A stretch of DNA of 64,000 bases from Dioscorea cayenensis subsp. rotundata. Lineage: Eukaryota; Streptophyta; Magnoliopsida; Dioscoreales; Dioscoreaceae. Positions 22,801 to 35,479 of the stretch are shown here, in pieces. The notes beneath the pieces were generated by a model. The model worked only from the letters and a program-made list of their open reading frames with translations. It was not told where the DNA came from and did no database searches. Where the stretch lies: positions 7,289,501 through 7,353,500 of the forward strand of contig NC_052474.1 in the NCBI RefSeq assembly GCF_009730915.1. Reading direction: 5' to 3'. Position numbers and translations under genes: made by a program. Within the stretch, counting starts at the first letter, position 1; every line of letters starts with the position of its first letter.

Positions 22801-24627
22801 ATGATCACCCTGGGCAGATCTCTACACAGTCCTCACCGCCGTCGTTCCACTCTCACGTCGCCATGATCTTGGCTTACGGCTCCGTCCGCTGGTGGCGCAT
22901 CTTCTCACCGGACCAGTGTTCCGGTATCAACCGCTTCGTCGCCATCTTCGCCGTTCCTCTCCTTTCCTTCCACTTCATCTCCACCAACAATCCTTACACC
23001 ATGAATCTTCGCTTTGTTGCCGCCGATACCCTTCAGAAGCTCATCGTCCTCGTCGCTCTCGCTGTCTGGGCTCGCCTTGCCCCTTCGGGCAACCTCGACT
23101 GGGCCATCACCATCTTCTCTCTTTCCACTCTTCCCAACACCCTCGTCATGGGGATTCCTCTCCTCATCGCCATGTACGGTGGCTTCTCCGGCTCTCTCAT
23201 GGTCCAGGTCGTCGTCCTTCAGTGCATCATCTGGTACACTCTGCTCTTGTTCCTCTTCGAGTACCGTGCTGCTCGGCTTCTCATCGCCGACCAGTTCCCC
23301 GGTGACGCTGCTGCTTCCATTGTCTCCTTTCACGTGATCCTGACGTCGCCTCGACGGTGGTCGTGATCTCATCCAGGCCGACGCTGAGGTCGGCGGCGAT
23401 GGCAAGATCCACGTCACCGTTCGCAAGTCCACATCCTCGAGACGATCCTCTCCATGATGACCCCTCGTCCATCGAACCTCACCGGCGCTGAGATCTATAG
23501 CTTGAGCTCTTTGCGCAACCCCACTCCCCCGTGGCTCCAACTTCAATCACCTGATTTCTACGCCATGGTCGGCGGTGCTCCCCCGCTCCGGCTCTTCCAC
23601 CCCTCGGCCCCGCCGATCTCTACTCTCTCCAATCTTCCTGCGGCCCGACTCCCCTCGCCCGTCCAACTTCGAGGACCCTGCTCCACGGCTGCGGGTCACC
23701 GAGGTTTGGCCACTACCCGGCTCCCAACCCGGAGATCTCATCAGTAACAAAGAAACCACCAGCACCGCCACCAGCTCCGGCGCCACACAGGGCAGCGCAC
23801 CACGATGCCAAGGAGCTCCACATGTTTGTCTGGAGCTCGAGTGCTTCGCCGGTGTCGGAGGTCGGTGGACTCCACGTCTTCGGTTCCACTCCAGACCCTG
23901 CCGGCTCGGCCGGACCTTGGCGGAGCCAAGGAGATCCGCATGATCGTCCCCTGCCGATCACCCTCCCAACGGCCCATCCAAAGGTACCTAAATTTCCCAT
24001 CTTATTTTTTTCTTTTTCCTGTTTGATAAATTTTCATCTTTCTTTAATTAAAAAAGAAAAGAAAATAATAATTATTAATAATAAAAAGGAGCCATACCCT
24101 GAAGTGCGAGGATTACGGAGGTGGTGATGACATCAGCTTTGGAGGAGGAAGAGGTCTCGAAGACGAAGACGAAGAGAAGGAGAGAGAACAAGGTGGTGGG
24201 CCCGAGGGGTCTTCTGCTTGGCTCGAGCTCCACAGCTGAACTCGATCCCAAGGGTGGCGGCGCCGGATCAGGACCGTCCGATGCGAAGCAACACCTCATC
24301 ATCACCACCCCAACCATCACGAACATCATCATCAACAGATGCCACCCGCGAGCGTTAAGTGACCCTGTTTGATCTTGATCATGGTCTGGCGCAAACTCAT
24401 CCGCAACCCCAACACTTACTTCTAGCCTCATCGGCCCTCATTTGGTCCCTCGTCTCATACTGGTTCCACTTTGTCTCTTTGTTCCTATATATAATGAAAA
24501 TTTATTTATTTATTTAAATTTCTTTAGATGGAATATTGCGATGCCGAAGATCATCGAGAAGTCGATCTCGGATCCTCTCCTGACGCCGGGCTCGGTACGG
24601 CCATGTTTAGCCTGGGTCAGTCTTTGC

Positions 24628-24673
<46 letters not shown>

Positions 24674-25436
24674 GTATTATTAGTAATTATAGTAGAGTAG
24701 TGACTGATGGGTGGTTGTGTTTGGGTAAATGTGGAGCAGGGTTGTTCATGGCGTTGCAGCCGAAGATAATCGCGTGTGTGCAACTCAGTGGCGACATCTC
24801 GCAATGGCCATTAGATTTCTGACCGGGACTGGCGGTGATGGCCGCCGCCTCCATCGCCGTAGGCTTACGTGGCGTTCTGTTACACGTGGCGATTGTGCAG
24901 GTAAAAAATAAATCTATCATCATGCACGATTCTCAAAGTAATGAACAAGATAAATGAACGAATTGAGTTCTGACACGTAGTACAACAACTACGTGTCAGA
25001 GTGTTATTAGATAAAGGGTAGGGCCCAGTGAATGAAGTGACACGTGGCTTTTGTTGTTTCGGTGAAACAGGCGGCCCTCCCTCAAGGCATCGTCCCTTTC
25101 GTCTGCCAAAGAGTACAATGTCCACTCCTGCCATTCTTAGCGACCGCGTATGTGTTCTTGTCTCTTTTATTCCTCTTCTAATTAACCTTCTTTATTTCTC
25201 TTCAATAATTTATACATATTAATCATCTATTAATTAATTAATTATTTAACATTATTGATTTTTCTTTTTTTCTTTATTAATATATAAACATAATAGGTAG
25301 GACTATATTATTATTTTAATTTAATTTAATTTAATTTTTACTGATTAGTAGTTTGGGTGTGTAATGTAGTGTCATATTCGGGATGTTGATAGCACTGCCA
25401 ATCACGCTGGTCTACTACATTATTCTAGGACTATGA
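22801..25436 (+). CDS. PIN: PIN-type auxin efflux carrier, frame-disrupted in this sequence
   Basis: PIN family blocks appear in order: [37 protein letters not shown], the [19 protein letters not shown] membrane segment, a long hydrophilic loop ([38 protein letters not shown]), then [36 protein letters not shown] and [16 protein letters not shown]. Approximate exons: 22801-23983, about 24088-24460, 24528-24615, 24740-24900, 25071-25147 and 25370-25436 (TGA). Six exons with these positions match the PIN1-type gene. PIN proteins export auxin across the plasma membrane and set its direction. Single-base gains or losses break the frame repeatedly: near 22810 and 22853 in the first transmembrane segment, near 23331-23356, in the central loop, and in exons 3-5. 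The last exon is clean. This is a recent pseudogene or sequence error. Confidence 0.88.
24632..24671 (+). repeat. (TA)n in a PIN intron
   Basis: About 20 TA units just after the donor of PIN exon 3 (GTCAGT at 24616). Confidence 0.9.
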
Positions 25437-28400
25437 CTGGCTTTCAAAGCATGAAAAATGAGATATAAATTACTCTCTGAAATCACATGGAAAGAAAAAG
25501 AAGGCAGCCAACGTGTGACCACATTCATGGAAAAGTACATCATCTCACAACACAACTAAGACTTTTGGTTTGGCTAGTGAGTATTGTACTCTGGTTGGCT
25601 CTTTTGAATGACTTGTGGACAATGTTCAAACTCAAGCTTAAAAGAAAACCCCTCCAAACAAATTGATGAAAATTTTAACAAGTCTTTGATGGGAGAGATG
25701 GAGCAAAGATGACAAGATGGTTCCTAATTAGTATTATTATTATTATTATTATAGTCAGTTGTAGCTTGTCTTTTTGGGAGTCTATATTTATTTATAGACA
25801 TACACACAGAATCGCCTTGGTAGGGATCTGAGAAATCTAATCCTTTTGTCTTCTCTCTCACTCATTTTCTTTTTCCAAAAAGAAAAGAGTGGCTATGTAG
25901 GTTCCCTATGCACAATATATTCTCACAATTTCATCAATTGACTTGGAACTTTGAACTATATATTATATACTTCAATGGCATTTTTATATATAATTTTCTA
26001 TCTTTGGCATTGAAACCAATATATATATATATATATAACATTTGGTGTGATGGTTTTACTAGATCCGGGTTAATGGAGGAGTCCTTTTCCATGTCTGGGG
26101 ATGAGGACATGGATACTGAGATACATGAGATTGAGTTGTTTGTTGTTTCTTGACAGCAGCTACGTGCCATTACATCTATTCATCAAATGACATTTCACTA
26201 ACTTTATCTTCTTTGCTTTTTTATAACAATCTTTTTAAAAATATCTTTTCATAATAAAATGAATGAAAATACAAAATATATTATATAGAGGAAGGGGAGA
26301 TGAATCTGAGAAAGAGGGAAGGTGGAATAAAAAGCATAGTGATTAGATTGGCACTAATCACTTGGTCCCTGGTTAGACCAAGATCCAACCAATCTGGGTC
26401 CCCCACCCTCATGACATCCAGCTGCAATCATCACCTTCATGGCCCATTTATCACTGATTGACCATTTCTCATGTAGTTTGTTTTTAAATAAACTTACTAC
26501 ACTTTAATTATTACAACAACTAAGTTGATGTTTGATTAAACACTTATCACTACCAACACACACACAGATACATACTATATAATTTTTATTAAAAATATTA
26601 TACATACATATATAGAAATACATATATATAATAAGAAAACCCCTTTTATTTCGTTAAAGGATATATATATATATATAACCCATCACTCATGGGACGTCTC
26701 CTGTATTTCAAATCTAGAGACGTCTATAAGAAATGCATCGATTTAAAATCGATGTACCTATACATCACGAATCAGTGAAAACCAAGGTTTCTACACAATA
26801 TTGCAGATGTCGATCGCTTAAACAATAAAAACGATGAAATATTATATAATCAATCAACCATCGACGACGATTCAAACGCTAGCATTTAAAAACATCCATA
26901 TATTTCCAAAACTCTAAACACGCACTTAACGACGCTTTTTCCCATATATATATATATATATATATATAGAACCTTTATTTCCGTTAATCAAACATTATTT
27001 TTGGTGGAAATGGACATGCACGATCTAGGCAGTTCTAATCAAGTTGGTAAGGGTCAAAATAACCGACCGAAGGCACTTTCTTTTTACTTATCCGAACAGA
27101 ACCCTTCGTCGATTGGCTTAAATAAAAGTAATTCAAACATTAAAATCAGCCTAAACGAACGAACCTTTCACTGGACTTTTGACTGTAAAATGGTGTTTTA
27201 AAAAGGTTAAGGGCAGTTGTGTCATTTTGATTTTAATGAGAGAAACCAGTCATATTTTACATTGACCAAAATAAAAATAAAGAAGGTTTTTAAGTAAGGA
27301 AAAACAAAGACATATATAACATTGCCAAGGCCAAAAAAGAAAAAGAATATATATTATGATTTTGATAATAAAAAAGATAAAACAAACCTTTTTAAAAGAG
27401 GGGTCAGAGAGAGAGATATTTAAAAACCTTTAGCCTCTGATCTAATGTGTGAAGGGAAAAGAGAACCAAAAGAGAAAGGGCGGCCATCTTTGCACAAACA
27501 CAAGCTTATCTTTCAAAAGGTGGGCTGCCCATCTCTTTTATCTTGTGACCATCTTTTTCACCACTGCCACTTGCCGGCTTGTTGCCAACCCCCATTAAAA
27601 AGCATTTGAACACTCTCAACTTTGCAAGTAGAAATACACTGCCTTTGGTCTTGGTCCTTTATTTCCTTCCCACGCCAACTAGGTTGACTCCAATCAACAT
27701 CAATTTTTAATTATAGATAACATTGGGTTAAAAGTTACTATCCCCAATATTTATAATTGAGCTACTTCATAGGACCATTAACTATACCGTCTTTTTTGTA
27801 GTTTGTTCTGTTTATCTCTATTGTACTATTTTTATAAATAAGTTAGTTTATTCATTTTACTATTATTTAACTCTCATACAACATACTAAAAATTTGAATA
27901 AAAATTGTTTTAATTTTTAATAATATATAATTTCAAACTATGTTGAATATAATGTGCATTGTTTTTACTTTATTTTTATTATTTTATTTGTTTAGAGTAT
28001 TTAAAAAATTGTTTTAATTTTTTTTAACAATATATAATTTCAACATGTTGAATATAATTGCATTGTTTTACTTTATTTTTATTATTTTATTTGTTTAGAG
28101 TAATGAGATTATCATTTGATAATATATATTTTGTCTGTATCTCATCAAATAAATAAAAACAAATCTTAACATGATGTTGATGTTGACATGGCAAAGTTCG
28201 GCTAATATATAAAAGCTATGACGAAAAATCCGTGTTAAAACTAAATTTCTAGATTGACTAAATAAATATTTAAACTAAAAATAGAAATTGGGCATAAGAT
28301 TGTGACATGGCTTAATTAGGAGGTTAAGTTTTAGAGGGAGTGGGGAGACATGGTCACATGGCTCAACATTCTCCCATGAGTCTTGTTATACCAAATTGGG

Positions 28401-31100
28401 AGGCCCCTCCCTCTCTTGCTTTATTTATTCCCCATTTTTCTCTAAAAATTTTCTATACTCTATTTGTTTCTATACACTATATAGACTAAAGCTTTTCTAG
28501 TCTCATAAACTACAAAACATTGCAATGAAAGATTACAAAACAATATATATAAAAATTAAATAAACCATAAATTCATTACAATAAATATAAAATGATCATA
28601 AGAATGTTGATAACACACATTTGTTATTACTCAAAAATAAATTAAATTAAAAAAAAAATCAAATTACTCATAATACAAAAAAAAAAAGGGTTTATTTTCT
28701 GAAATTAGAAATTGAGAATAATCTTCAGAAGAGCATTGAGGGCACGCCAATAAAATTCTAAAGCATGGTTTTGAGTGAGAGTGGGAATGGAATAAGTTTT
28801 ATAGCCAGGAACCTGCCCAGAATTCTCATATCCCTTTACCCTGATTTGATGCTAAAAACATCATCATCTATTGAGGATTCATACACACTTTCCCTTTTAT
28901 ATATATATATATATATATTCTACAAATCCTAGCTTTGTGTACCCTCATCAATTCAATCAACAAAACATTTTAGCTATATTGCACCATGCCACTCAACAAT
29001 TAACAAATTTGATATTAAAATCAAATTATTTGTATTTCACTTTAAGACTTGGTAGGCACAATTTTAGTTAAATGAAATGTATCTTAAGGCTGCTGCTACA
29101 TATGAGAACTTGTATGTATATAATTTATATATAGTTTGGCAATCAAATAAATAAGTTTAGAGCATACGCATGCAGCAGATGATAAAAATATTGGGTGCAA
29201 TAATCAAAGCTGCATGCATATTGGGGAACACATGTCACGTAGAATGGGAACACTCCTAGCCACCTGATCCTTTTGTCCTACTTGTTATATACTAAGTCTA
29301 ATGAGGGGACACCCTGTGTTCTACTTTCTCATATTACAATCTTTAGCTTTTATTTTATTTTATGATCATGTTACACCTACAAGTACAAGCAGAAAATTGT
29401 CAATAGCTTTTGTTCCTTTTGAGTGTATATTTGTCTCTAATAAATCTCTCACATAGTTAACCATAAACCAGTGATAGTCAAGATTATTCATGTCTTTAAT
29501 TAGTTTTCTACTTTACTAAGGACCATTTTTCTATCTAGGGCTGCCTTGAGTCAAGTAATCAATGCCACAAGTAACTTTGTAAGAAACAGAGATTTTATTA
29601 TCAAAACATCTTCCATTATATGAGAGCTGCATGCTAAGATCACAAAGAAAACAATGAAATACCTACTCATATATTTTTATAAAGAAACTGGATAGGTGGT
29701 ATGAAGAAACTAGTGAAATTATCTGATTAAAAAATTCTTTATCTCTTAGTCATCCAATTAGTATTTGGTTGAGAGCAGAGATGGATGGATCATGGGTGTG
29801 TATTTGTTGAAGGCAGGGCCAAAATAAAAGAAAGGGTTGAATGGGACCCAGTGACAAGTTGAAAAGAGAAGTCATGAGAGGTAAACAGGAAAGAAGAAAC
29901 CAAAGAAAGCCATCATGGGAGCTCTTAAATTTTCAGAGAAGAAAGACTCTGCAATATTGCTTTAGAAGCATGGTTGAAGGTAGGTGGGTCCACAGCCCAT
30001 GCTTGGGCCATGTGAGAGAAAGAGACTCCAGTTAGATGTGAACCAAAAGCCAGCTTGAGCTGCATTATTGGCAAGGATTCCAGAAACAAAGAAATGATTC
30101 TGATGCATGCCAATTTATGAGTATCTGGCTTTTAGTATTCAGAGTTTTGCTTCAATCAATCAGATACTGACTATAAATTCTTCTGCAGATTGGAATCTTC
30201 AAATGTATGTGATTGAAGCAAAACACAATGGGGAAAAGAATGTAAAATTAGAAAATATATCAGATAATGAAGTTCAATGACTTCCCTGGTCAGTTGAGTT
30301 CAAAAGAAAGTTACATCTGGTAATATGTTTTCGCTACTTTACAGGTAAGGCTTGACGCACTCTGATTCTGCACGCCCGAGTTATGTAAGTGGATGAGTTG
30401 GAAATTGACAGAGCACTAATGGTGTGCTTGATTCAAGGAAAATGGAGGAGAAGAAGAAATCAAGAAATGAAAGTAAGAGAGAAGATTTGTTTTCTTATGT
30501 TTGTCTGAATGAAGAAACTCAAGGATGGGCTTAGTAGATCACAGCAAAATGTACAATCTAAACTGCTGCTCTTTTTCATCAGTTTCTTCTACTTTGTTTT
30601 GTTCTCCTGGTCATTTTAATAGATAGTACTCCTCGTTCCTCACCACTTGTAAGGACAAGATAACTCTGAAGATTGTTAACGTTAATTGAACACTGTTTGA
30701 TTGCAAAACCCTACTGCCCCACAACTATAACTGATCATTAGCACCATAAAACATAATAATGCTATGATAAGATACTTAACATTTACATGATGCTGTCAGT
30801 CATCATAAATCAATTAGTGTTAGATAATTATGTCTCTATTTTTAACTGTTCTTTAAAAGCCTGCTTTTGAATATAAGAAAGAATTAAATTCCTTCCGTTT
30901 GGGAGATTAGTTGAGTCAGAGCTCTATTCAATGGTTATGTTAGTAGGTTCAAAGAACAAGAGCTATAGATTACAATTTTTAGCTTTTAGCTCTTTTTCCT
31001 AGAGTGATTTTTGCCTGTGGAAAAACTAGCAATCAGGTTAGTGAGTGACTATTATTTTTTAACTCAGCTCTACTTCCATCCCTAAATTTTTAAAAATTCT
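25437..31100. other. Long intergenic region without recognised gene
   Basis: AT-rich DNA with TA/TAA runs at about 25735-25752, 26020-26037, 26662-26677, 26945-26967 and 28899-28917. A block at about 27890-28100 contains a local near-duplication: AATTTTTAACAATATATAATTTCAA-like and TTGAATATAATGTGCATTG-like segments recur about 70-100 nt apart. Short open frames (for example 27001-27201, 29841-30035) lack homology or splice context. Confidence 0.45.
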
Positions 31101-31336
31101 TCTTATAATTGTTCTTTCCAGGAAAACTAAGCCGACAACATTCAAGGGATTTTCAATTATGTCAATTACGCAGCAACATAAGATCAATGCCCAATCAGAT
31201 CTTCACTCATGCTATGCTTATCAAGTGCTGCTTAGTCCACAGACATGGTGTAGGCAAGACTTTCACCAGATTTGTATGTGTAATCTATGTCATAATGCGT
31301 GCTCTTTTTCAGCAGTATGACCCAAAAGGAGTCTAA

Positions 31337-31660
31337 AAGTTAGAAGTTCATGAAATTTCTACGACCACTAAGATTAACCATCTTGACAACTTCTCATCTT
31401 CAACAAACTCACATTTTGCTATCGAGGGTGAGAAAACCGAAACAAGGGAAACAAGAGTTATGAGCATATTAGACATAAAAGATGCATCCAGGATCAATGA
31501 ATCAGAGGAAAATGATTCATTACCAGAAAACTTTGATATGAAGATGAGCAATGTAGCTCAAATATTCTTATTCAATGAGAGGAGTAGAAGAGGTAGTGTG
31601 ACCAACAAGAGAATAAGGCCAGTTGTTGGGCCAAAAGAAAACAGACTTTCACCTTAAGGA
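31337..31660 (+). other. Anonymous 107-codon open frame
   Basis: The plus strand is open from an AAG codon at 31337 to TAA at 31658-31660, with non-repetitive composition (for example MSILDIKDASRINESEEN and KRIRPVVGPKENRL). Just upstream, 31122-31273 could be an exon: it has a CAG acceptor, an open frame containing SIMSITQQHKINAQSD, and a GTATGT donor. I could not join the two in frame and recognise no family. It may be a decayed gene, an unannotated exon or chance. Confidence 0.22.
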
Positions 31661-31863
31661 TAGGCATCATCATAGAAGAAATGTTCAACATATTCTACAT
31701 GATAAGAAGACTAAATACAACAGGTAGTTACTTAACTAAGCACAAAACATACTGATGGTTTCTGTTGGATGGAGCAACTTGAGGATTAATAAATGATACT
31801 TCCATTTAAACAATTGCTGATTGAAGTGATTTCCAATTACTTTTGAAAGCGTAAGAAACATAC

Positions 31864-32835
31864 CTTTGGCTTTCTGGGAGCTCTAAAAATCATGGTCATT
31901 GCGCTCTCAGGATTAAAAGCTCAGTTGTATTCTGCAGAAAGCAGCCTCCCATCAGAAATGGCCCATGAGAATCACAAACCGAAAAGGAAGTAAAAGTAAC
32001 AGTGTTATTTAAATGTGTTATGAATAAGACACATTCAAAAGATGCTGTCTCATCCAATATAATGCATGAATATGATTATGATCTCACAACACTAAGTTAG
32101 CTGTGTAGAATTTCAAATAAGAAACATACAAACCCTTCATAAATATAGCTCACCACCAATATATTGAGGATATATATGCTCTCATCCATGCTTAACACCA
32201 GCATCAAATTGAGGTAATTCATAAACTCTAAATATACCAAATGGAAAAGATAATTCCAAGAAACTGATAGAGCAATTATGACCCCGTCAAACTCAACTCA
32301 ATGAAAACAACACTCATCTAACTTCTCAGTGTTGAACAACAAAACTCACCAGCAAGTTTTACATGATCAAAGAATGCACACCAACATCAAATTTTGAGAA
32401 AAATCAGTTATTCTCTAACAAGTAATTCCTAAAATTACTGAACCCATGAACATGCATGAACCAAAACTTTCACAATTACATTCGTATTTTCCCAAATTTC
32501 ACTGAAAATTTAGTAGCAATTAAAAGCTATAGCGGTGCTGATCTACAAGGTTACTCAACTTCTACCCAATTTCCCAGATTTCGAATAGCTGAAAACATAA
32601 AGAGAAGAGATTCAAATCAAAGTAGTATAGATTGCAATCAAGCTAAGATTGATCATTCCTCTGATTACCTTCAATTCGCCAACCTTCTTCGTCTCAAATC
32701 GGCATCTCAAATTGCAGCGTTTCTTCTCGTAGATCTCACAAGCCTTGTGGCTGACGAAGCTCTTCACCGTCTCGAGGGTTCCAGATGCTTTCCTCGAGTG
32801 TAAAAGCTTAGGCTAACCGAGCACTTATAAAAGAA
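31864..32835 (-). other. Minus-strand promoter and 5'-exon-like segment
   Basis: On the minus strand a TATA-like TTTTATAAG (about 32826-32834) precedes a GC-richer block (about 32672-32805) that ends at a possible donor (AAGGTAATC). Lower down, a CTGCAG acceptor (about 31910) opens a short segment with ATGACCATG and a GTATGT donor near 31864. No downstream coding exon could be followed and no family was recognised. Confidence 0.2.
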
Positions 32836-34299
32836 GTTAAATTGAAAAATGTGATCAATTACCCACGTTTTTATGGGCAATTTTATATAATAGCCCTTTA
32901 AATAATTTTATATTTCTGTGTTTTTAAACATAAAAATTGATCAACCATGGTATGGAAACTGCGTCTCAAAATAATTTTTATATTTCATGTGTTTTCTGAG
33001 TTCGTGCAGCGAGTTTGCTGAGCCGCATGCAAGTTTTCGTTGTTTTTATCGCTGTGTTGCTTCTGACTGTTCCTTTAAGTAGCTTATTTTTCATATTTTA
33101 ACACTTTTCGCCATCGCTTTTGTATTGTTTTATTCGCTCACCACGGTATGCTTTTTAATTTAAAAGTGCCGACGTATCCATTATTTCAAAATAAAAATAT
33201 AAAACAATTGCGCATGAGAAAATCATTTCGTTCTCAGTGGAACCATCCAAATTAGACAATGCCCTTCATATTAAAAATTTGTTTATGAAATTTGAATTTC
33301 TTGAGTTCTAAGCTCTGGAGAACCAAGGGAGAAACCTTTGATTATTGCTCATGATAATGAGATTGTATTCTTTATCTAAAATTATTTTCACAAAATTTAA
33401 CATTTTACTAACATTTACTTAGTGCAGTGTGCATAGACGTACACTAATTAAAATTTTGCATAAGTAGCACTGTTTAAATATTATTTATATATTATTTTTA
33501 GACAAGATACTGTTTATAATGCTATGGTGGCTAAGGTGGATTATGGTGGGTTTTGTGAGAAAAGGAATTTCATCATTTCCTCCAAAATTAACATGGCAGA
33601 AAAATTTGTTACCTGTCTTTTTGTTAATGGGGCACTTATCACCTGTTGTGTAAAAAAAATAAACAAATATATATAATCACCAATACTTTTCATTCCAAAA
33701 CATGCCGCATGATGAAAATCACACATTCATCAAAGTTTTCTTTTTGATAAATATATTTTATACCTGACCAGAAGTTTGAAAATTCTTATTCCAAAAGACA
33801 TGCTCATCTGAAACACTAGAGAGAAATAAACGAAAATTTAAAAAAATAAAAATAAAACAAAGCATACCAAACTAAAAACCAACAAATATATATATATATA
33901 TATATAAAGAAAACACAAACATTTGGTATATTTTTAAACACAAATATTCTGATATAAAAATAACCAAATAGGTCAAAAAAGAAACACAGCAAATAATTTG
34001 GCAACTCTCACCAAATTTTGCATTAATAACCTTTAATATATATATATATATATATATAGGCAACTAGCTAACATTAAAATAAACATATCTGCCATCATCT
34101 ACATAATTGAGTTTTAACTTCTCCATGGACGATAATAGTATACCTAGGCAAGATGGGACATGGCAAGACGTCCATACCATAACACTTAAGAAGCTAGCAA
34201 GCTAGTACCTAACTAGCTAGGTAACCAATCTCAATAAGTTCCAATTCCAAACCCCATTAATTAAACAAGCACATTTCTCACTCGTCCATTTTTTTGTCT
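32836..34299. other. Intergenic, 3' side of the HD-Zip gene
   Basis: AT-rich sequence with TA runs at about 33885-33906 and 34038-34060. A segment of unusual composition (about 32990-33260, rich in TCG and CGC words) has no recognised content. Confidence 0.4.
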
Positions 34300-34861
34300 T
34301 TATTTATAGGCACACTGCTTTTTAGCACGCGGCGGAAGGCTGGCGTGGCTGAAACGGCGACGCCGGAGAACGCTGAAACGCCGCAAACGCCCGGCCGAAC
34401 AGCATGGTGGCGCTGGCTGGAACTCACTGGCCGTGGTCACACTGCCGCAGCGCGGGCACATAGTCAGCGCCGATGCCGGCATCGGTTCTCGCGTGTGCGG
34501 CGACAGCACGGTCGGTGGCGCCATGCGCAGCGCTCGGAGCTCCTCTACCTCCCTCTGCAGCCTCCTGTTCTCCTCCGTCAGTGATCCAAAACACCGTTTC
34601 AAGTACTCACACTCCATCTCCGTTTGCTTCAACTTTGTTCTGCCACATAATAAGTAATAAAGACAAAATATTTATCCTAATTATTTATATATATATATAA
34701 TTTCATATTTACTGAATTAACAACAGCTGGCACTGACCTTGCTCTACGGTTTTGAAACCAGACTTCCACTTGGCGTGGCCTAAGCTTCAGCCTCGTGGCT
34801 AGAGCTTCCTTCTGTTTCTGCACCATCATCACCACCACCACCACAATTAATCAAACATAAA

Positions 34862-34900
<39 letters not shown>

Positions 34901-35311
34901 GTTTTATTAAAAGAAATAGAAAAACTCACAGGGTTGAGAGTATGGTTTTGTCTGAAGCTCTCTTCAAGAAGCCTGGACTGCTCTTTAGAGAGGCGGAGCT
35001 TCTTTGGCCTGCCGCCACCTCCGCAGCCACCTTCATCCTCATCTTCCACGCTTCCCATCGGGTACTCTTCTTCCATCTCCGCTGCCGGTGGGTAGTTCAT
35101 GTCAAGATCTCTCATGATACACCCTCCTCCTACACCAACACCACCTTCTACAATAATAAATGCAAATAAGTAATCAGAACACATACAATAAGTTTAAGTG
35201 CTGCTTATTGTTAACCATAAATCACATACCAGAACCGGATGAGGAACTCATCCCGGGGACAGCGATGGTGAGCTCCAGACCAGAAGGGCCCCCTCTCCCC
35301 AAATCCTCCAT
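34300..35311 (-). CDS. Class II HD-Zip transcription factor (ATHB17-like)
   Basis: Exons on the minus strand are 35311-35230, 35147-34930, 34817-34738 and 34639-34300. Borders are GT/AG and the frame closes at 239 aa. The N-terminal part is acidic and glycine-rich ([17 protein letters not shown]). The homeodomain runs from about residue 76: [17 protein letters not shown], then [20 protein letters not shown] with the invariant WFQNRR. The leucine zipper follows directly ([20 protein letters not shown]). After it comes [11 protein letters not shown], at the position of the class II CPxCE motif, although the Glu is Gly here. Homeodomain plus adjacent zipper bind pseudopalindromic AATNATT sites as dimers; class II members act mainly as repressors in shade and auxin responses. 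The last 40 residues are Arg-rich and poorly conserved. Confidence 0.93.
34864..34899 (+). repeat. (ATA)n microsatellite in HD-Zip intron 2
   Basis: About 12 ATA units between the second and third HD-Zip exons. Confidence 0.9.
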
Positions 35312-35370
35312 TCTAGAGAGTTTGAGAACTGAGAAAGTGGATGTGGGGGTCCATGTAGATATAGATGAGG

Positions 35371-35380
35371 ATTATATAAG
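35371..35380 (-). promoter_or_regulatory. Candidate TATA box of the HD-Zip gene
   Basis: CTTATATAAT on the minus strand lies about 60 nt upstream of the ATG at 35311. A (GA)n run (35441-35468) lies further upstream, a common neighbour of plant core promoters. Assignment is by position only. Confidence 0.4.
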
Positions 35381-35436
35381 AGATATAAATGATAAATAAA
35401 TACATATTAATTGGTATTAAATAAAGTATTAATGAG

Positions 35437-35440
<4 letters not shown>

Positions 35441-35468
<28 letters not shown>
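35441..35468 (+). repeat. (GA)n microsatellite upstream of HD-Zip
   Basis: About 14 GA units, 130 nt upstream of the HD-Zip start codon. Confidence 0.9.
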
Positions 35469-35471
<3 letters not shown>

Positions 35472-35479
35472 AGGGGGGT

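Noticed and set aside
22905..23546. A 213-aa open frame on the minus strand, longer than any intact plus-strand frame in PIN exon 1.
   Set aside because: It is antisense to clear PIN coding blocks; long antisense frames are expected in GC-rich codons. No family motif.
26048..26153. Small acidic open frame (MEESFSMSGDEDMDTE).
   Set aside because: Too short, no homologue recognised, flanked by TA repeats.
27001..27201. Open frame of 66 codons beginning at a GTG.
   Set aside because: No ATG-based context, no family features, no splice or promoter evidence.
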